Shown here: in pieces, positions 9,728 to 19,828 of the stretch
Position numbering within the stretch: the stretch's first letter is position 1
Layout: each line of letters begins with the position of its first letter
Origin: Marinobacter aromaticivorans
GTDB taxonomy: Bacteria; Pseudomonadota; Gammaproteobacteria; Pseudomonadales; Oleiphilaceae
Direction of reading: 5' to 3'
Length of the DNA: 64,000 nucleotides
Assembly: GCF_002806975.1 (NCBI RefSeq)
Contig: NZ_NIHD01000003.1
Span: 372,001-436,000, forward strand
Notes under the pieces: model-generated
Told to the model about the DNA's origin: nothing
What the model saw: only the letters and a program-made list of their open reading frames with translations
Database searches by the model: none
Program-made: the position numbers and the translations under genes

Positions 9728-11422
9728 ATGGCTTTCGATCATCGCAAATATTCGGCCTTCCAGCCGGTAAAGAAAACTGACCGCCGTTGGCCTGACAAGG
9801 TCATCGATAAAGCGCCCACCTGGTGTGCAGTGGATCTCCGCGATGGTAACCAGGCTCTGGTAAAGCCCATGAATGTTGCCCAGAAACAGCGCATGTTCGA
9901 TTTGCTGGTGAAGCTGGGGTTCAAGGAGATTGAAATCGGCTTCCCGGCAGCCAGCCAGCCGGATTTCGATTTCTGTCGCAAACTGATCGAAGAAAACCGG
10001 ATTCCCGACGATGTGAAAATCCAGGTGCTGACCCAGGCCCGGCCCGAGTTGATCGAACGCACCTACGAAGCTTTAAGAGGCGCTCGCCGTGCTATCGTTC
10101 ACGTGTATAACTCCACCTCAACGGTTCAGCGTGAGCAGGTGTTTGGCCTGGACCGGGCCGGAATCCGCGATATCGCCGTTAACGGCGCACAGCTGGTCAG
10201 GGATTTGGCTGAACAATACCCGGATACGGAATGGACGTTCCAGTATTCGCCGGAAAGCTTCACCGGAACAGAACTGGATTTTGCCGTAGAGGTTATCGAT
10301 GCGGTAACCGATGTATGGCGTCCGGACGAAGGGCAGCCGGTTATCATCAACCTGCCTGCCACCGTTGAAATGGCGACACCGAACGTGTTTGCCGACCAGA
10401 TTGAGTGGGTGGGCGACAACATCCGTCGCCGGGAGCACATCAGCATCAGCGTGCATACCCACAATGACCGGGGTTGTGGTGTTGCTGCAGCGGAATTGGC
10501 GGTCATGGCGGGTGCGGACCGTGTGGAAGGTACGCTTATGGGTAACGGTGAGCGCACAGGCAATATGGATCTGGTCACCATGGCCATGAATCTCTATTCC
10601 CAGGGCATCGATCCGAAGCTGGATTTGTCCGGCATGGCTGAAATTACCGAGGTTGTGGAAGCCTGCACCGAAATATCGACCCATCCCCGCCATCCCTATG
10701 CGGGCGAACTGGTGTTTACTGCGTTCTCAGGCAGCCATCAGGACGCTATCCGCAAATGCCTGGCCCGGAGAAAACAGGGCGATACCTGGAACGTGGCCTA
10801 TCTGCCGATCGACCCGTCTGATGTGGGCCGCCGGTACGAAGAGGTAGTTCGTATCAACAGCCAGTCCGGCAAAGGTGGTGTGGCCTACGTGCTGGAACGG
10901 GATTACAACATCAGCCTGCCGCGCTGGTTGCAGATCGAGTTCAGCAAGGTTGTGCAGAAAGCTGCGGAAACCAACGGTGGCGAAGTTGATTCCATGGCTA
11001 TTCATACCCTGTTTGAGCAGCGCTATCTGAAAGTTCATGACGACTGGGCCTTGCGGGCATACGACCTGCACCGTGATGAACGGGGCGTATTCGCTGAAGT
11101 GACCTATGGTCAGGACCCTGCGCCTGTGCGCCTTGAAGGTCGAGGTCTTGGCGCCGTGGAAGCTGTCTCGGCGGCGCTGGAAGAACGCTTCGGGTTTGCC
11201 ATAGCTGTGGAAGCTTATGATGAGTACGCCCTGGGTGAGGGTACCCGGGCCAATGCCCTGGCCTGTATACGTCTGACTGCCGGTGGCCAGCATTGCAGTG
11301 CTGCGGCCCTGGCCGAGGATACAACGTCTGCAACCCTGCAGGCGCTGCTGTCTGCTGTTGCCCAGGCTGCACAGGAGTTGCCGGCCATGGAGCACCGCCA
11401 GGAGTCAACGGTAACTGCGTGA
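9728..11422 (+). CDS. leuA: 2-isopropylmalate synthase
   Basis: LeuA condenses acetyl-CoA with 2-ketoisovalerate in the first committed step of leucine synthesis. From the chosen ATG the product is 564 residues. The frame continues upstream, but only this ATG has a GGAG site at 10 nt. The N-terminal HMGL-like TIM barrel has CAVDLRDGNQAL, the metal site HTHNDRGCGVAAAELA and GNGERTGNMDL. The C-terminal LeuA dimer/allosteric domain, about 430-555, includes RLEGRGLGAVEAVSAAL. Length and motifs are those of the long LeuA form common in Pseudomonas-type bacteria. Confidence 0.95.
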   Translation: MAFDHRKYSAFQPVKKTDRRWPDKVIDKAPTWCAVDLRDGNQALVKPMNVAQKQRMFDLLVKLGFKEIEIGFPAASQPDFDFCRKLIEENRIPDDVKIQVLTQARPELIERTYEALRGARRAIVHVYNSTSTVQREQVFGLDRAGIRDIAVNGAQLVRDLAEQYPDTEWTFQYSPESFTGTELDFAVEVIDAVTDVWRPDEGQPVIINLPATVEMATPNVFADQIEWVGDNIRRREHISISVHTHNDRGCGVAAAELAVMAGADRVEGTLMGNGERTGNMDLVTMAMNLYSQGIDPKLDLSGMAEITEVVEACTEISTHPRHPYAGELVFTAFSGSHQDAIRKCLARRKQGDTWNVAYLPIDPSDVGRRYEEVVRINSQSGKGGVAYVLERDYNISLPRWLQIEFSKVVQKAAETNGGEVDSMAIHTLFEQRYLKVHDDWALRAYDLHRDERGVFAEVTYGQDPAPVRLEGRGLGAVEAVSAALEERFGFAIAVEAYDEYALGEGTRANALACIRLTAGGQHCSAAALAEDTTSATLQALLSAVAQAAQELPAMEHRQESTVTA

Positions 11423-11428
11423 CACAAA

Positions 11429-11464
11429 AAACATAAAGCCGGCAATCTTGCCGGCTTTATGTTT
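11429..11464. terminator. Strong intrinsic terminator after leuA
   Basis: A perfect 17-bp inverted repeat (left arm AAACATAAAGCCGGCAA, right arm its complement) closes on TC, 6 nt after the leuA stop. It has a central GCCGGC core with A-rich and T-rich flanks. The symmetry means it can also stop leftward transcription. Confidence 0.88.
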
Positions 11465-11508
11465 CGTCATGCCCCTGCAGGGCAGGGGCGACGGGCAAAA
11501 ACCAAACC

Positions 11509-11718
11509 TCAGATCGGGGTTACGTTTTCTGCCTGTGGACCTTTCGGCCCCTGTGTTACGGTAAACTGCACCTTCTGACCCTCGGTCAGGGTGCGAAAAC
11601 CGCTGGCGTTGATCGCACTGTAGTGTACGAAAACGTCACTGCCACCGTCCTGAGCTATGAAGCCAAAGCCTTTGGACTCATTGAACCACTTTACGCTGCC
11701 TGTTTTTGTATCGGACAT
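11509..11718 (-). CDS. Cold-shock domain protein (CspA family)
   Basis: The 69-residue protein from the ATG at 11718 is a single cold-shock OB fold. It shows [16 protein letters not shown] (RNP1 region) and [10 protein letters not shown] (RNP2 region). Such proteins bind single-stranded RNA and DNA and act as RNA chaperones. The frame is open further upstream, but AGGAAAG eight bases before this ATG and the normal family length decide the start. It lies between leuA and prpE and converges on the leuA terminator. Confidence 0.93.
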   Translation of the reverse strand: MSDTKTGSVKWFNESKGFGFIAQDGGSDVFVHYSAINASGFRTLTEGQKVQFTVTQGPKGPQAENVTPI

Positions 11719-11818
11719 TGATCTTTCCTGTATTTCTGACATACCCCGTTTTGGATCGCTGAAGTCTTGCCACAGCAAAGCCAGTATAGACCGACTTTTT
11801 GTATCTGCCACTCAAATC

Positions 11819-13693
11819 TCAACGGCGGAACTGCTCGCTGATTTCTTCAAGAATCGCCGGGTCATCAATGGTGCTGGGAACGGCATATTCCTCGCCATCC
11901 GCGATCTGGCGTATCACCCGTCGTAGAATCTTGCCGGAGCGGGTCTTGGGCAGCCGGTCTACCACCAGGGCCCTGCGGAAGCAGGCGATTGCACCAATCC
12001 TGTCCCGCACCATCTCCACAAGTTCTTCTTCCAGTTCGTCGTGATCAATGGTGGCACCGTCTTTTATCAGAACCAGGCCGAGAGGAATCTGGCCTTTCAT
12101 GTCGTCATGGGCGCCTACCACACAACACTCGGCAACAGCAGGATGAGACGCCACCACTTCTTCCATTTCACCGGTAGAAAGGCGGTGGCCTGCCACGTTA
12201 ATCACATCATCCGTGCGCCCCATAACAAAGACATAGCCATCTTCATCAATAAAGCCACCATCCCCCGAGCTGTAAAAGCCGGGTACAGGGTTGAGGTAAC
12301 TGTCCTGAAAACGCTGGTCATCGCCCCATACTGTCACAAGGCATCCGGGGGGTAACGGCAGCTTGACCGCAATCTGGCCCTGCTCGCCCGCCGGAACCTG
12401 GCTGCCATGGGCATCCACAACCTGCACGTTATAGCCGGGCGACGGAACGGTGGCGGAACCGGGTTTGGTCGGCATGGTTTCGAGCCCAACCGGGTTGCAG
12501 CAAATGGCCCAGCCGGTTTCCGTTTGCCACCAGTGGTCCAGAATCGGGAGCTGAGTGTGTTCCTTGAGCCACTCGTAGGTGGGTGGGTCGAGGCGCTCAC
12601 CCGCAAGGAAAATGCTCCGCAAAGAACTGATATCATAGCGGGAAAGCTGATCGGCTTCCGGATCCTCCTTGCGCACCGCGCGGAAAGCCGTGGGTGCGGT
12701 GAACAGCAGGTTAACCTTGTGCTCCTCGACCACACGCCAGAAGGCGCCCGCATCGGGAGTTTTTACCGGCTTGCCTTCGTACAGTATGGTGGTGCATCCG
12801 GCAAACAGGGGGGCGTAAACAATGTAGCTGTGGCCTACAACCCAGCCGACATCGGAAGCAGCCCAGAATACGTCGCCGGGGTTGGCGTCATAAACCAGCT
12901 TCATGCTGTACTTGAGGGCCACGGCATGGCCGCCGTTGTCGCGTACCACGCCCTTGGGCTTGCCGGTGGTGCCAGAGGTGTAAAGCACATAAAGCGGGTC
13001 GGTTGCCTGCACGGGAACCGGGCCAACCGGCTCAGCCCCGGCCACCAGGTCGCCCCAGTCGTGGTCGCGGCCACTCTGCATTTGCGCCTGAACCTGGGGG
13101 CGCTGATAGACAACACAGAAATCGGGCTTGTGGGACGCCTGGTCGATAGCCTGGTCCACCAGGGGCTTGTACTCGATGACTTTGGCAACTTCGATACCGC
13201 AGGATGCGGTAATGACGGCTTTGGGATGAGCATCATCGATTCTTACTGCAAGCTCATGGGCAGCAAAGCCGCCAAAGACCACCGAATGAATAGCACCTAT
13301 GCGGGCGCAGCCCAGCATGGCAATCACAGCTTCCGGGATCATCGGCATATAGATGATGACTACGTCACCCTTGCCGATGCCCTGCGCTTTGAGTGCACCT
13401 GCAAAACGGGCGACTTCGTCGGTGAGTTCGCTGTAGGTATAGCTGCGCTTGGCGCCGGTTACCGGTGAGTCGTATACGAGGGCTTTCTGGTCGCCCCGGC
13501 CGGCGCGAACGTTGGCATCCAGTGCCACATCGCACGTGTTGAGCGTCCCGTCAGGAAACCAGCGGCCATGTCCGTTCTCTGTGGCTTGCCATATGGTCTG
13601 GGGCTTTTGCATCCAGTCAATGCTGGCGGCCTTTTCGCGCCAGAAGTCTTCTGGTTTATCAATCGATCTGCGGAACTCTGAGTGGTAGCTCAT
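11819..13693 (-). CDS. prpE: Propionyl-CoA synthetase (AMP-forming acyl-CoA ligase)
   Basis: The 624-residue member of the acetyl-CoA synthetase superfamily has the AMP-binding loop YTSGTTGKPKGVV, the WWQTETGW motif, YSSGDGG and the C-terminal PKTRSGKILRR with the lysine that is commonly acetylated. The opening YHSEFRRSIDKPEDFWREKA and the motif NGGHAVALKYSM are of the PrpE type, so propionate activation is preferred over acetate. No other propionate genes are in the window, so the assignment over Acs rests on these motifs alone. Confidence 0.85.
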   Translation of the reverse strand: MSYHSEFRRSIDKPEDFWREKAASIDWMQKPQTIWQATENGHGRWFPDGTLNTCDVALDANVRAGRGDQKALVYDSPVTGAKRSYTYSELTDEVARFAGALKAQGIGKGDVVIIYMPMIPEAVIAMLGCARIGAIHSVVFGGFAAHELAVRIDDAHPKAVITASCGIEVAKVIEYKPLVDQAIDQASHKPDFCVVYQRPQVQAQMQSGRDHDWGDLVAGAEPVGPVPVQATDPLYVLYTSGTTGKPKGVVRDNGGHAVALKYSMKLVYDANPGDVFWAASDVGWVVGHSYIVYAPLFAGCTTILYEGKPVKTPDAGAFWRVVEEHKVNLLFTAPTAFRAVRKEDPEADQLSRYDISSLRSIFLAGERLDPPTYEWLKEHTQLPILDHWWQTETGWAICCNPVGLETMPTKPGSATVPSPGYNVQVVDAHGSQVPAGEQGQIAVKLPLPPGCLVTVWGDDQRFQDSYLNPVPGFYSSGDGGFIDEDGYVFVMGRTDDVINVAGHRLSTGEMEEVVASHPAVAECCVVGAHDDMKGQIPLGLVLIKDGATIDHDELEEELVEMVRDRIGAIACFRRALVVDRLPKTRSGKILRRVIRQIADGEEYAVPSTIDDPAILEEISEQFRR

Positions 13694-13782
13694 AGGTTTT
13701 GCCTCATCGTGCCTGTTGTTCTTCTGATATCAGTATTTTCAACTTTAGGCACTTTGAGGCGGTGAACCAGTAGACAATAGGA

Positions 13783-15162
13783 TTAGTTGGCAGGGTTTCG
13801 GGCCCAATTGTCCTTCGGATCTACGGAAGTCACTTCCGCTGCAACTGTCCCATGTGCCACATGTGCGGAAATCCGGTCGCCGGCAACGACATCCACCGCA
13901 TTGCGGATAATGTTGCCGTGCTCATCGCGAACAATGGCGTACCCGCGCCCAAGCGTAGCCAGGGGACTGACGACGTTAAGGGTTCCGGCACTGTGTGCCA
14001 GTTTGTCCTGCAGCCGCACCAGAATTCGTTGCATGGCTGCATCAAGCTGCGACGCAGATCTCTCCAGTGTTTGACGGCTGTTGGCAAGCTGGTTGCGGGG
14101 AGATTGCGTGCTTAGCCGTTGCGCCAGGTGTGCAGTGCGCACCTGTGAACGCTCCAGGCGCTGCTGAATGGACTTGCCCAGCCGCAGCTCCAGTTCGTCC
14201 AGACGCTGGGCCTTTTCCAGCAGCTCCCTGCGGGGGTCGCGCAATCGTGTGGAAAGGTGCTCCAGTTTTGTTGCCAGCTGCTGAAGGGCCCTTCTGGCCG
14301 CATTTGCCAACCGGACTTCGCAGTCATTGATTTGTCGTAGCATCTCCCTCTGGTCCGGCGAGACTTTTTCTGCTGCAGCAGAGGGTGTGGGCGCCCGAAA
14401 ATCGGCTACAAAATCGGCGATGGTAATGTCTGTCTCGTGGCCAACCGCACTTACTGTCGGGATGGAACAGGCTGCAATGGCCCTGGCCACTGCCTCCTCG
14501 TTAAAACACCAGAGATCTTCCAGGGAGCCGCCGCCGCGGCCAATGATCAGCACATCAGCGACACCGTGTGCCTGGGCCAGAGCAATCGCTTTCACAATTT
14601 CCGATGTTGCCGGCTTGCCCTGAACCGTTGTCGGGTAAAGGGTCACCGGTATGGCAGGGCAGCGCCGCGCCAGCACGGTGAGAATATCGTGTATGGCGGC
14701 ACCGGTCGGAGAGGTGACAACGCCAATGTGAACGGGGAGTGCGGGCACCGGCTTTTTGCGGCCCAATTCAAACAGACCTTCCGTCTGAAGCTTGCGTTTC
14801 AGCTCCTCAAAGGCCTGTTGCAGGGCACCGAGCCCGGCTGGTTCAATGTGTTCAACAATGATCTGGAAGTCGCCGCGGTTCTCGTACAGGGTCACCTTGC
14901 CGCGGATACGCACCTGATCGCCTTCCTTCGGGATAGCTCGGATACGCTGGTTCATGCCCCGGAACATGGCGCAACGAACCTGGCACTTGTGGTCTTTCAG
15001 GGAGAAGTACCAGTGGCCCGAAGAAGGTCGTGAAAAGCCCGACAACTCGCCTTCAACCCAGACCTGCATAAAGCTGGATTCCAGCAGATGCCTGGCCTGG
15101 TGGTTCAGTTCGCTGACGCTCAGCGCTCTGGGCCGGGTATCCTGAAACACGTCGTTCACCAA
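13783..15162 (-). CDS. xseA: Exodeoxyribonuclease VII large subunit
   Basis: XseA is the catalytic subunit of exonuclease VII, which degrades single-stranded DNA in both directions. The 459-residue protein has an N-terminal OB domain at about 10-105 ([20 protein letters not shown], then RCAMFRG), the catalytic domain at about 120-400 with [25 protein letters not shown] and [17 protein letters not shown], and a coiled-coil-rich part. It is divergent from guaB across a 221-nt region, the usual arrangement in gammaproteobacteria. Confidence 0.95.
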   Translation of the reverse strand: MVNDVFQDTRPRALSVSELNHQARHLLESSFMQVWVEGELSGFSRPSSGHWYFSLKDHKCQVRCAMFRGMNQRIRAIPKEGDQVRIRGKVTLYENRGDFQIIVEHIEPAGLGALQQAFEELKRKLQTEGLFELGRKKPVPALPVHIGVVTSPTGAAIHDILTVLARRCPAIPVTLYPTTVQGKPATSEIVKAIALAQAHGVADVLIIGRGGGSLEDLWCFNEEAVARAIAACSIPTVSAVGHETDITIADFVADFRAPTPSAAAEKVSPDQREMLRQINDCEVRLANAARRALQQLATKLEHLSTRLRDPRRELLEKAQRLDELELRLGKSIQQRLERSQVRTAHLAQRLSTQSPRNQLANSRQTLERSASQLDAAMQRILVRLQDKLAHSAGTLNVVSPLATLGRGYAIVRDEHGNIIRNAVDVVAGDRISAHVAHGTVAAEVTSVDPKDNWARNPAN

Positions 15163-15245
15163 AAAACTCCTGACCGGCTTATACGCAATAGCCGAAAAAA
15201 ATGAGTGTAAAGTGCTGGAATTTCAAACGCATGCAGTTTGTGCCG

Positions 15246-15287
15246 GTAAACTGCGCAGTTTACGGGCCTGCGACACCTCTTTATAAT
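15246..15287 (+). promoter_or_regulatory. Probable guaB promoter with an 18-bp palindrome over the -35 box
   Basis: TATAAT at 15282-15287 has TTTACG at 15259-15264, a 17-nt spacer, giving a plausible sigma-70 promoter about 100 nt before the guaB start. A perfect palindrome GTAAACTGCGCAGTTTAC at 15246-15263 covers the -35 element, so a repressor bound there would block it. It does not match the E. coli PurR box (CGCAAACGTTTGCG core), so the regulator is unknown. Confidence 0.62.
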
Positions 15288-15383
15288 AGCTCGATTAAGC
15301 ATTTTACTTTGCGGCTGCACCATTCTTGTCTACAGGTGCTGCACGGAAGGTTTAAATTTAGCACGTTCAAAAGGCCTGTCCCA

Positions 15384-16847
15384 ATGCTGCGAATTGCCGA
15401 AGAAGCCCTCACATTTGATGACGTTCTGCTGGTCCCCGGTTATTCCGAGGTTCTTCCCCATCAGGTAGATCTGCGTACCAGACTTACCCGGACCATAAAC
15501 CTGAACATACCGCTTGTATCTGCGGCCATGGATACGGTTACCGATGCAGAGCTTGCCATTGCCATGGCGCAGGAGGGCGGCATTGGCATCATGCACAAGA
15601 ATATGAGCGTGGATCAGCAGGCCGCTGAGGTGCGCAGGGTTAAAAAATTCGAGAGCGGGGTGGTTAAAGACCCGATTACCGTAAAGCCCGAGAACACGGT
15701 GCGCGAACTGGTTGAAATTACCCTGGCCAACAATATTTCCGGTTTGCCGGTGGTTGATGGCAGCGAGTTGATAGGCATCGTGACTGGCCGGGATATCCGC
15801 TTCGAGAGCAGCATGGATACGCTGGTGCGTGAAATCATGACGCCCAAGGACAAACTGGTCACGGTGAAGGAAGGGGCCGATCTGGAACACGTGAAGGAAC
15901 AGTTGCACCGCCACCGTATCGAAAAAGTGCTGGTGGTGAACGACGACTTTCAGCTTCGCGGCCTGATTACCGCCAAGGATATCCAGAAATCCAAGGACTA
16001 CCCGCTGGCGTGTAAAGACAGCCAGGGTCGCCTGCGCGTTGGTGCAGCTGTGGGCACAGGGGGTGATACCGAAGCCCGCATTATTGCGCTGGCCGATGCC
16101 GGTGTGGATGTGATTGTTGTGGATACAGCACACGGCCACTCCCGTGGAGTGATCGAGCGTGTTCAGTGGATCAAGAAGCATTACCCCGATCTACAGGTGA
16201 TCGGTGGCAATATCGCCACCGGTGAGGCCGCCATAGCGCTGGCGGATGCCGGAGTGGACGCGGTGAAAGTGGGAATCGGCCCTGGCTCCATTTGCACAAC
16301 CCGCATAATTGCGGGCGTTGGCGTGCCGCAGATTTCAGCGGTATCCAGTGTTGCCGAGGCGCTGAAAGACCGTGATATCCCCCTGATTGCCGATGGCGGC
16401 GTACGGTTTTCCGGCGATATTGCCAAAGCCATTGTGGCCGGGGCCCATTGTGTGATGATCGGCAGTCTGCTGGCGGGTACCGACGAGGCCCCCGGTGAAA
16501 TTGAGCTGTACCAGGGCCGCAGCTACAAAGCCTATCGGGGCATGGGTTCCCTCGGGGCCATGGGCCAGGGCTCCAGTGACCGGTATTTCCAGGATGCCAG
16601 CAAGGGCATGGACAAGCTGGTACCGGAAGGTATTGAGGGCCGCGTCGCCTGTAAAGGTCCAATGCGCAATATTGTGCACCAGCTTGTAGGCGGCCTGCGC
16701 GCCTCTATGGGTTACACCGGGAGCGCAAGCATGGCCGAAATGCGCACCAAGCCCCGGTTCGTGCGCATTACCGGTGCCGGTATGAGTGAGAGCCATGTGC
16801 ACGACGTAACCATTACCAAAGAAGCGCCGAACTATCGCGTCAGCTAA
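15384..16847 (+). CDS. guaB: Inosine-5'-monophosphate dehydrogenase
   Basis: GuaB oxidises IMP to XMP with NAD, the first step of GMP synthesis. The 487-residue product from the ATG at 15384 has the TIM barrel start [18 protein letters not shown] and a pair of CBS domains at about 95-205. The catalytic loop [11 protein letters not shown] carries the Cys, and the flap region is [20 protein letters not shown] longer open frame exists upstream, but family members begin [14 protein letters not shown]. guaA follows at 62 nt, forming the guaBA operon. Confidence 0.96.
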   Translation: MLRIAEEALTFDDVLLVPGYSEVLPHQVDLRTRLTRTINLNIPLVSAAMDTVTDAELAIAMAQEGGIGIMHKNMSVDQQAAEVRRVKKFESGVVKDPITVKPENTVRELVEITLANNISGLPVVDGSELIGIVTGRDIRFESSMDTLVREIMTPKDKLVTVKEGADLEHVKEQLHRHRIEKVLVVNDDFQLRGLITAKDIQKSKDYPLACKDSQGRLRVGAAVGTGGDTEARIIALADAGVDVIVVDTAHGHSRGVIERVQWIKKHYPDLQVIGGNIATGEAAIALADAGVDAVKVGIGPGSICTTRIIAGVGVPQISAVSSVAEALKDRDIPLIADGGVRFSGDIAKAIVAGAHCVMIGSLLAGTDEAPGEIELYQGRSYKAYRGMGSLGAMGQGSSDRYFQDASKGMDKLVPEGIEGRVACKGPMRNIVHQLVGGLRASMGYTGSASMAEMRTKPRFVRITGAGMSESHVHDVTITKEAPNYRVS

Positions 16848-16909
16848 GAGCAGGCAGCTTGGGTGCGGCTCTGGTCCGGGCCGCACAGCTTATATTTTTC
16901 GAGGATTCT

Positions 16910-18487
16910 ATGGCTCACAACATTCACGACCACCGCATCCTGATTCTGGATTTCGGTTCCCAGTACACACAGCTGATTGCCCGCCGTGTCCGCGAAATTG
17001 GCGTGTACTGCGAAGTTCGCGCCTTCGACATCACAGCCGAAGAAGTACAGGCGTTTAACCCCAAAGGCATTTTACTGGCAGGTGGGCCTGAATCGGTAAC
17101 GGACCTCGGGGGCCCGCGGGCGCCTGAAGGCCTTTTTGACCTCGGTATACCCGTGCTGGGTATTTGCTACGGTATGCAGACCATGGCAGAACAGCTGGGC
17201 GGGCGTGTGGCCAGTTCTGAAAAACGTGAGTTTGGCTATGCCCAGGTCAAGGTCCGGGCCAAGGGGCCTTTGCTACAGGATATTACCGATCACCTGACGG
17301 TGACGGGTGAGTCCTTGCTGGATGTGTGGATGAGCCACGGCGACAAGGTTGTGGTCATGCCTGAAGGTTTTGAACTGCTGGCCTCCACGGAAAGTGCGCC
17401 CATCGCCGCCATGCAGGATGTGGCCCGTAATCTTTATGGCCTGCAGTTCCATCCGGAAGTGACCCACACCCTGCAGGGCAAGCGCATTCTGGAGCACTTC
17501 GTATTGTCCATTTGTGGTTGTGAAGCCCTGTGGACGCCCGCGAAGATAGTCGACGACGCCGTAGAAAAAATCCGCGAACAGGTAGGCACCGACAAAGTGC
17601 TGCTGGGTTTGTCTGGCGGTGTGGATTCCTCGGTAACGGCTGCGCTGCTGCACCGGGCCATTGGCGACCAGCTGACCTGTGTCTTCGTGGATAATGGTCT
17701 GTTGCGCCTGAACGAGGGCGACCAGGTAATGGACATGTTTGCCAGGAGCATGGGTGTAAAGGTTATTCGCGCCGATGCTGAAGAACGTTTCCTGGCCAAC
17801 CTCAAGGGTATCAGCGATCCGGAACAGAAGCGCAAGGTTATAGGCAATACCTTCATTGATGTATTTGATGAAGAAGCCGCTCGTATCAAGGATGTGAACT
17901 GGCTGGCACAAGGCACCATATACCCGGATGTCATCGAATCGGCAGCCTCCAAAACCGGTAAGGCCCATGTCATCAAATCCCACCATAATGTGGGCGGCCT
18001 GCCGGAAACCATGAAGCTGAAGCTCGTGGAACCGCTGCGGGAACTGTTCAAGGATGAAGTGCGCCGCATCGGGCTGGAGCTGGGCCTGCCGTACGATATG
18101 GTGTACCGCCATCCGTTCCCGGGGCCCGGCCTGGGCGTGCGCATTCTGGGTGAAGTGAAAAAAGAGTACGCCGACATCCTGCGCCGTGCCGATGCCATTT
18201 TCCTGGAAGAACTGCACCGCGCCGATCTTTATCACAAAACCAATCAGGCTTTTGCGGTTTTTCTGCCGGTGCGGTCCGTGGGTGTTGTCGGTGATGCACG
18301 CCGCTATGAGTGGGTTGTCGCCCTGCGCGCCGTTGAAACCGTTGACTTCATGACAGCACGCTGGGCGCACCTGCCATATGAGTTGCTGGAAACCGTCTCA
18401 AACCGCATTATCAATGAGATTACGGGCATATCCCGTGTCACGTATGATGTGTCCTCCAAGCCGCCTGCAACGATTGAGTGGGAGTGA
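16910..18487 (+). CDS. guaA: GMP synthase (glutamine-hydrolysing)
   Basis: GuaA converts XMP to GMP using glutamine. The 525-residue protein, the usual length, has an N-terminal class I amidotransferase with [15 protein letters not shown] (nucleophile Cys) and FHPEVTHT (His). It is followed by the ATP-pyrophosphatase P-loop [16 protein letters not shown] and the dimerisation domain ending [15 protein letters not shown]. The ATG is 5 nt after GAGG. The last codons contain the 14-bp sequence repeated at 21683, so an integrated element uses this 3' end as its target; the coding sequence is preserved. Confidence 0.96.
   Translation: MAHNIHDHRILILDFGSQYTQLIARRVREIGVYCEVRAFDITAEEVQAFNPKGILLAGGPESVTDLGGPRAPEGLFDLGIPVLGICYGMQTMAEQLGGRVASSEKREFGYAQVKVRAKGPLLQDITDHLTVTGESLLDVWMSHGDKVVVMPEGFELLASTESAPIAAMQDVARNLYGLQFHPEVTHTLQGKRILEHFVLSICGCEALWTPAKIVDDAVEKIREQVGTDKVLLGLSGGVDSSVTAALLHRAIGDQLTCVFVDNGLLRLNEGDQVMDMFARSMGVKVIRADAEERFLANLKGISDPEQKRKVIGNTFIDVFDEEAARIKDVNWLAQGTIYPDVIESAASKTGKAHVIKSHHNVGGLPETMKLKLVEPLRELFKDEVRRIGLELGLPYDMVYRHPFPGPGLGVRILGEVKKEYADILRRADAIFLEELHRADLYHKTNQAFAVFLPVRSVGVVGDARRYEWVVALRAVETVDFMTARWAHLPYELLETVSNRIINEITGISRVTYDVSSKPPATIEWE
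18472..18485 (+). repeat. Left attachment-site copy in the 3' end of guaA
   Basis: GATTGAGTGGGAGT overlaps the last five codons of guaA and recurs in the same orientation at 21683-21696. A tyrosine-recombinase pseudogene follows 286 nt after the guaA stop. A direct repeat that regenerates a gene end beside an integrase is the normal footprint of site-specific island integration, and the guaA 3' end is a known island target. Confidence 0.8.
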
Positions 18488-18598
18488 AAATACGTCTTTC
18501 AGGGACTATCGGTAGCAATCGAAAAAATGATGTAAGTTAATGATTTGTCTAAATTTATGTCTCATTGCCTATCGGTGGCAAGCAGAAACATTTGTCGG

Positions 18599-18743
18599 TA
18601 AAAGCGACGGTATCGCGAATTCCCCGGATTAAGACTCTCCCATTTACCGTCATGCCTTTTTTCGGCATGACGGTAAAACTACGCCCTGACTTCTTTTGAT
18701 ATCAACTTAGGGACATCATCAGGGCTCCTGACCCTTGACGGTA
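18599..18743. repeat. Cluster of GACGGTA repeats between attL and the integrase
   Basis: The heptamer GACGGTA occurs at 18606-18612, 18669-18675 and 18737-18743 and inverted at 18645-18651; a fifth copy lies next to the right end at 21616. The first and fifth are part of an identical 14-mer, TAAAAGCGACGGTA (18599-18612 and 21609-21622). Repeats inside both ends of an integrase element are most simply arm-type binding sites for integrase or excisionase; this role is inferred. Confidence 0.6.
18643..18677. terminator. Hairpin downstream of guaA (terminator-like)
   Basis: TTTACCGTCATGCC is followed by a T-rich 7-nt loop and its exact complement, a 14-bp perfect stem. It may end guaBA transcription at the island edge. 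Because both arms contain the GACGGTA heptamer it may instead be a recombinase-binding inverted repeat. Confidence 0.55.
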
Positions 18744-18772
18744 ACAAACCGCAAACACAGGAGAAACCTGAT

Positions 18773-19680
18773 ATGTTGACCGATACAGCACATCATCGAC
18801 CGCGACATCCTGCCCGCCTTCAAGAACCGTCTGCTGGCTGAAATCACACCCGACGACCTCCGCGCCCTGTGTATGAAGGTGAAAAAGCGCGGGGCACCGG
18901 CAACCGCGATCCACGTCCGCGATATCGTCAAGCAGGTCTACGCACACGCCATCATGCACGGCGAGAAAGTGGCCAATCCGGCCGATGAAGTGATGCCGTC
19001 ATCCATTGCCACTTTTGCACCCAAGGACCGCGCGCTGTCACCCTCGGAGATCCGGCTGATGGTCCACGAAATGGACACCATACCCACATCGCCGACCATT
19101 CGCCTGGGGCTGCGCATGATCCTGCTGACCCTGGTGAGAAAGGCCGAGTTGCTAAAGGCGACCTGGGATGAAGTGGATTTCGAGACCGGGGTATGGAGTA
19201 TTCCGAAGGAACGGATGAAGCGGCGCTTCCCTCACAATGTTTATTTGTCCCGACAGGCGCTCGACATCCTGGTGGCGCTCAAGACCTGCGCCGGTGGATC
19301 CAAGTACCTGTTTCCGGCTCGCTATGATGGTGACCAGTGCATGTCCATGGGCACTGAACCGAGTGACCTTGAAGATATCAGAGCGGGCCCGGGAAAAGGG
19401 ATTGCCGCTGGAACCGTTTACCGTCCACGACCTGCGCCGTACCGGTTCCACACTACTCAATGACGTCGGTTTCAATCGCGACTAGATTGAAAAGGCCCTG
19501 GCCCACGAGGATGGCCGCTCCTCTCGGGCGGTGTACAACAAAGCGGAGTATGCCGAGCAGCGTCGGCACATGATGCAAGAGTGGGCCAATATGATTGATG
19601 CTTGGGCGGAAGGGGGTAGCTACATTCCAACCTTGATGCCGTCGACAATGTCGGTGCCTGTATTAAAGGCATCGGTATGA
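18773..19680 (+). pseudogene. P4-type tyrosine integrase, inactivated by deletion, frameshift and nonsense codon
   Basis: Three pieces of one P4-like integrase are readable. An ATG at 18773 after AGGAG encodes MLTDTA, a typical family N-terminus, and then the frame is lost. From 18783 another frame gives RDILPAFKNRLLAEIT and RGAPATAIHVRDIVKQVY, so most of the N-terminal arm-binding domain is deleted. It runs through the catalytic-Arg region LVRKAELL to about 19345, where the frame shifts. The third frame continues ALNRVT, the HxxR box FTVHDLRRTGSTLLN and VGFNRD, then TAG at 19483 in place of the expected Trp codon, and then LAHEDGRSSRAVYNKAEY with the nucleophile Tyr region up to TGA at 19680. 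It cannot encode an active recombinase. Confidence 0.9.
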
Positions 19681-19757
19681 GTGCCGTGGTCATGGTGATT
19701 GTTGGTTGGCGGTCGTCTGGGTGGCGTATTGGTCATGACCAAGCGGTTTATGGGGAA

Positions 19758-19797
19758 GCCGAAAGACTTACTTTGAGTGAGTCCTTCGGCTGTTTGG
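19758..19797 (+). terminator. Hairpin after the integrase pseudogene
   Basis: GCCGAAAGACT and AGTCCTTCGGC pair over 11 positions with one A-C mismatch and an 11-nt loop, followed by TGTTTGG. It probably ends integrase transcription ahead of the two-gene operon. Confidence 0.5.
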
Positions 19798-19828
19798 TAA
19801 ACTCCCCGGAGCAGGACGCTTTCTGTAA

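Noticed and set aside
12407-13468. 353-codon + strand open frame opposite prpE
   Set aside because: Antisense shadow of a clear acyl-CoA synthetase; no family pattern.
17273-18370. 365-codon minus-strand open frame opposite guaA
   Set aside because: Antisense shadow of guaA with no motif or ribosome site.
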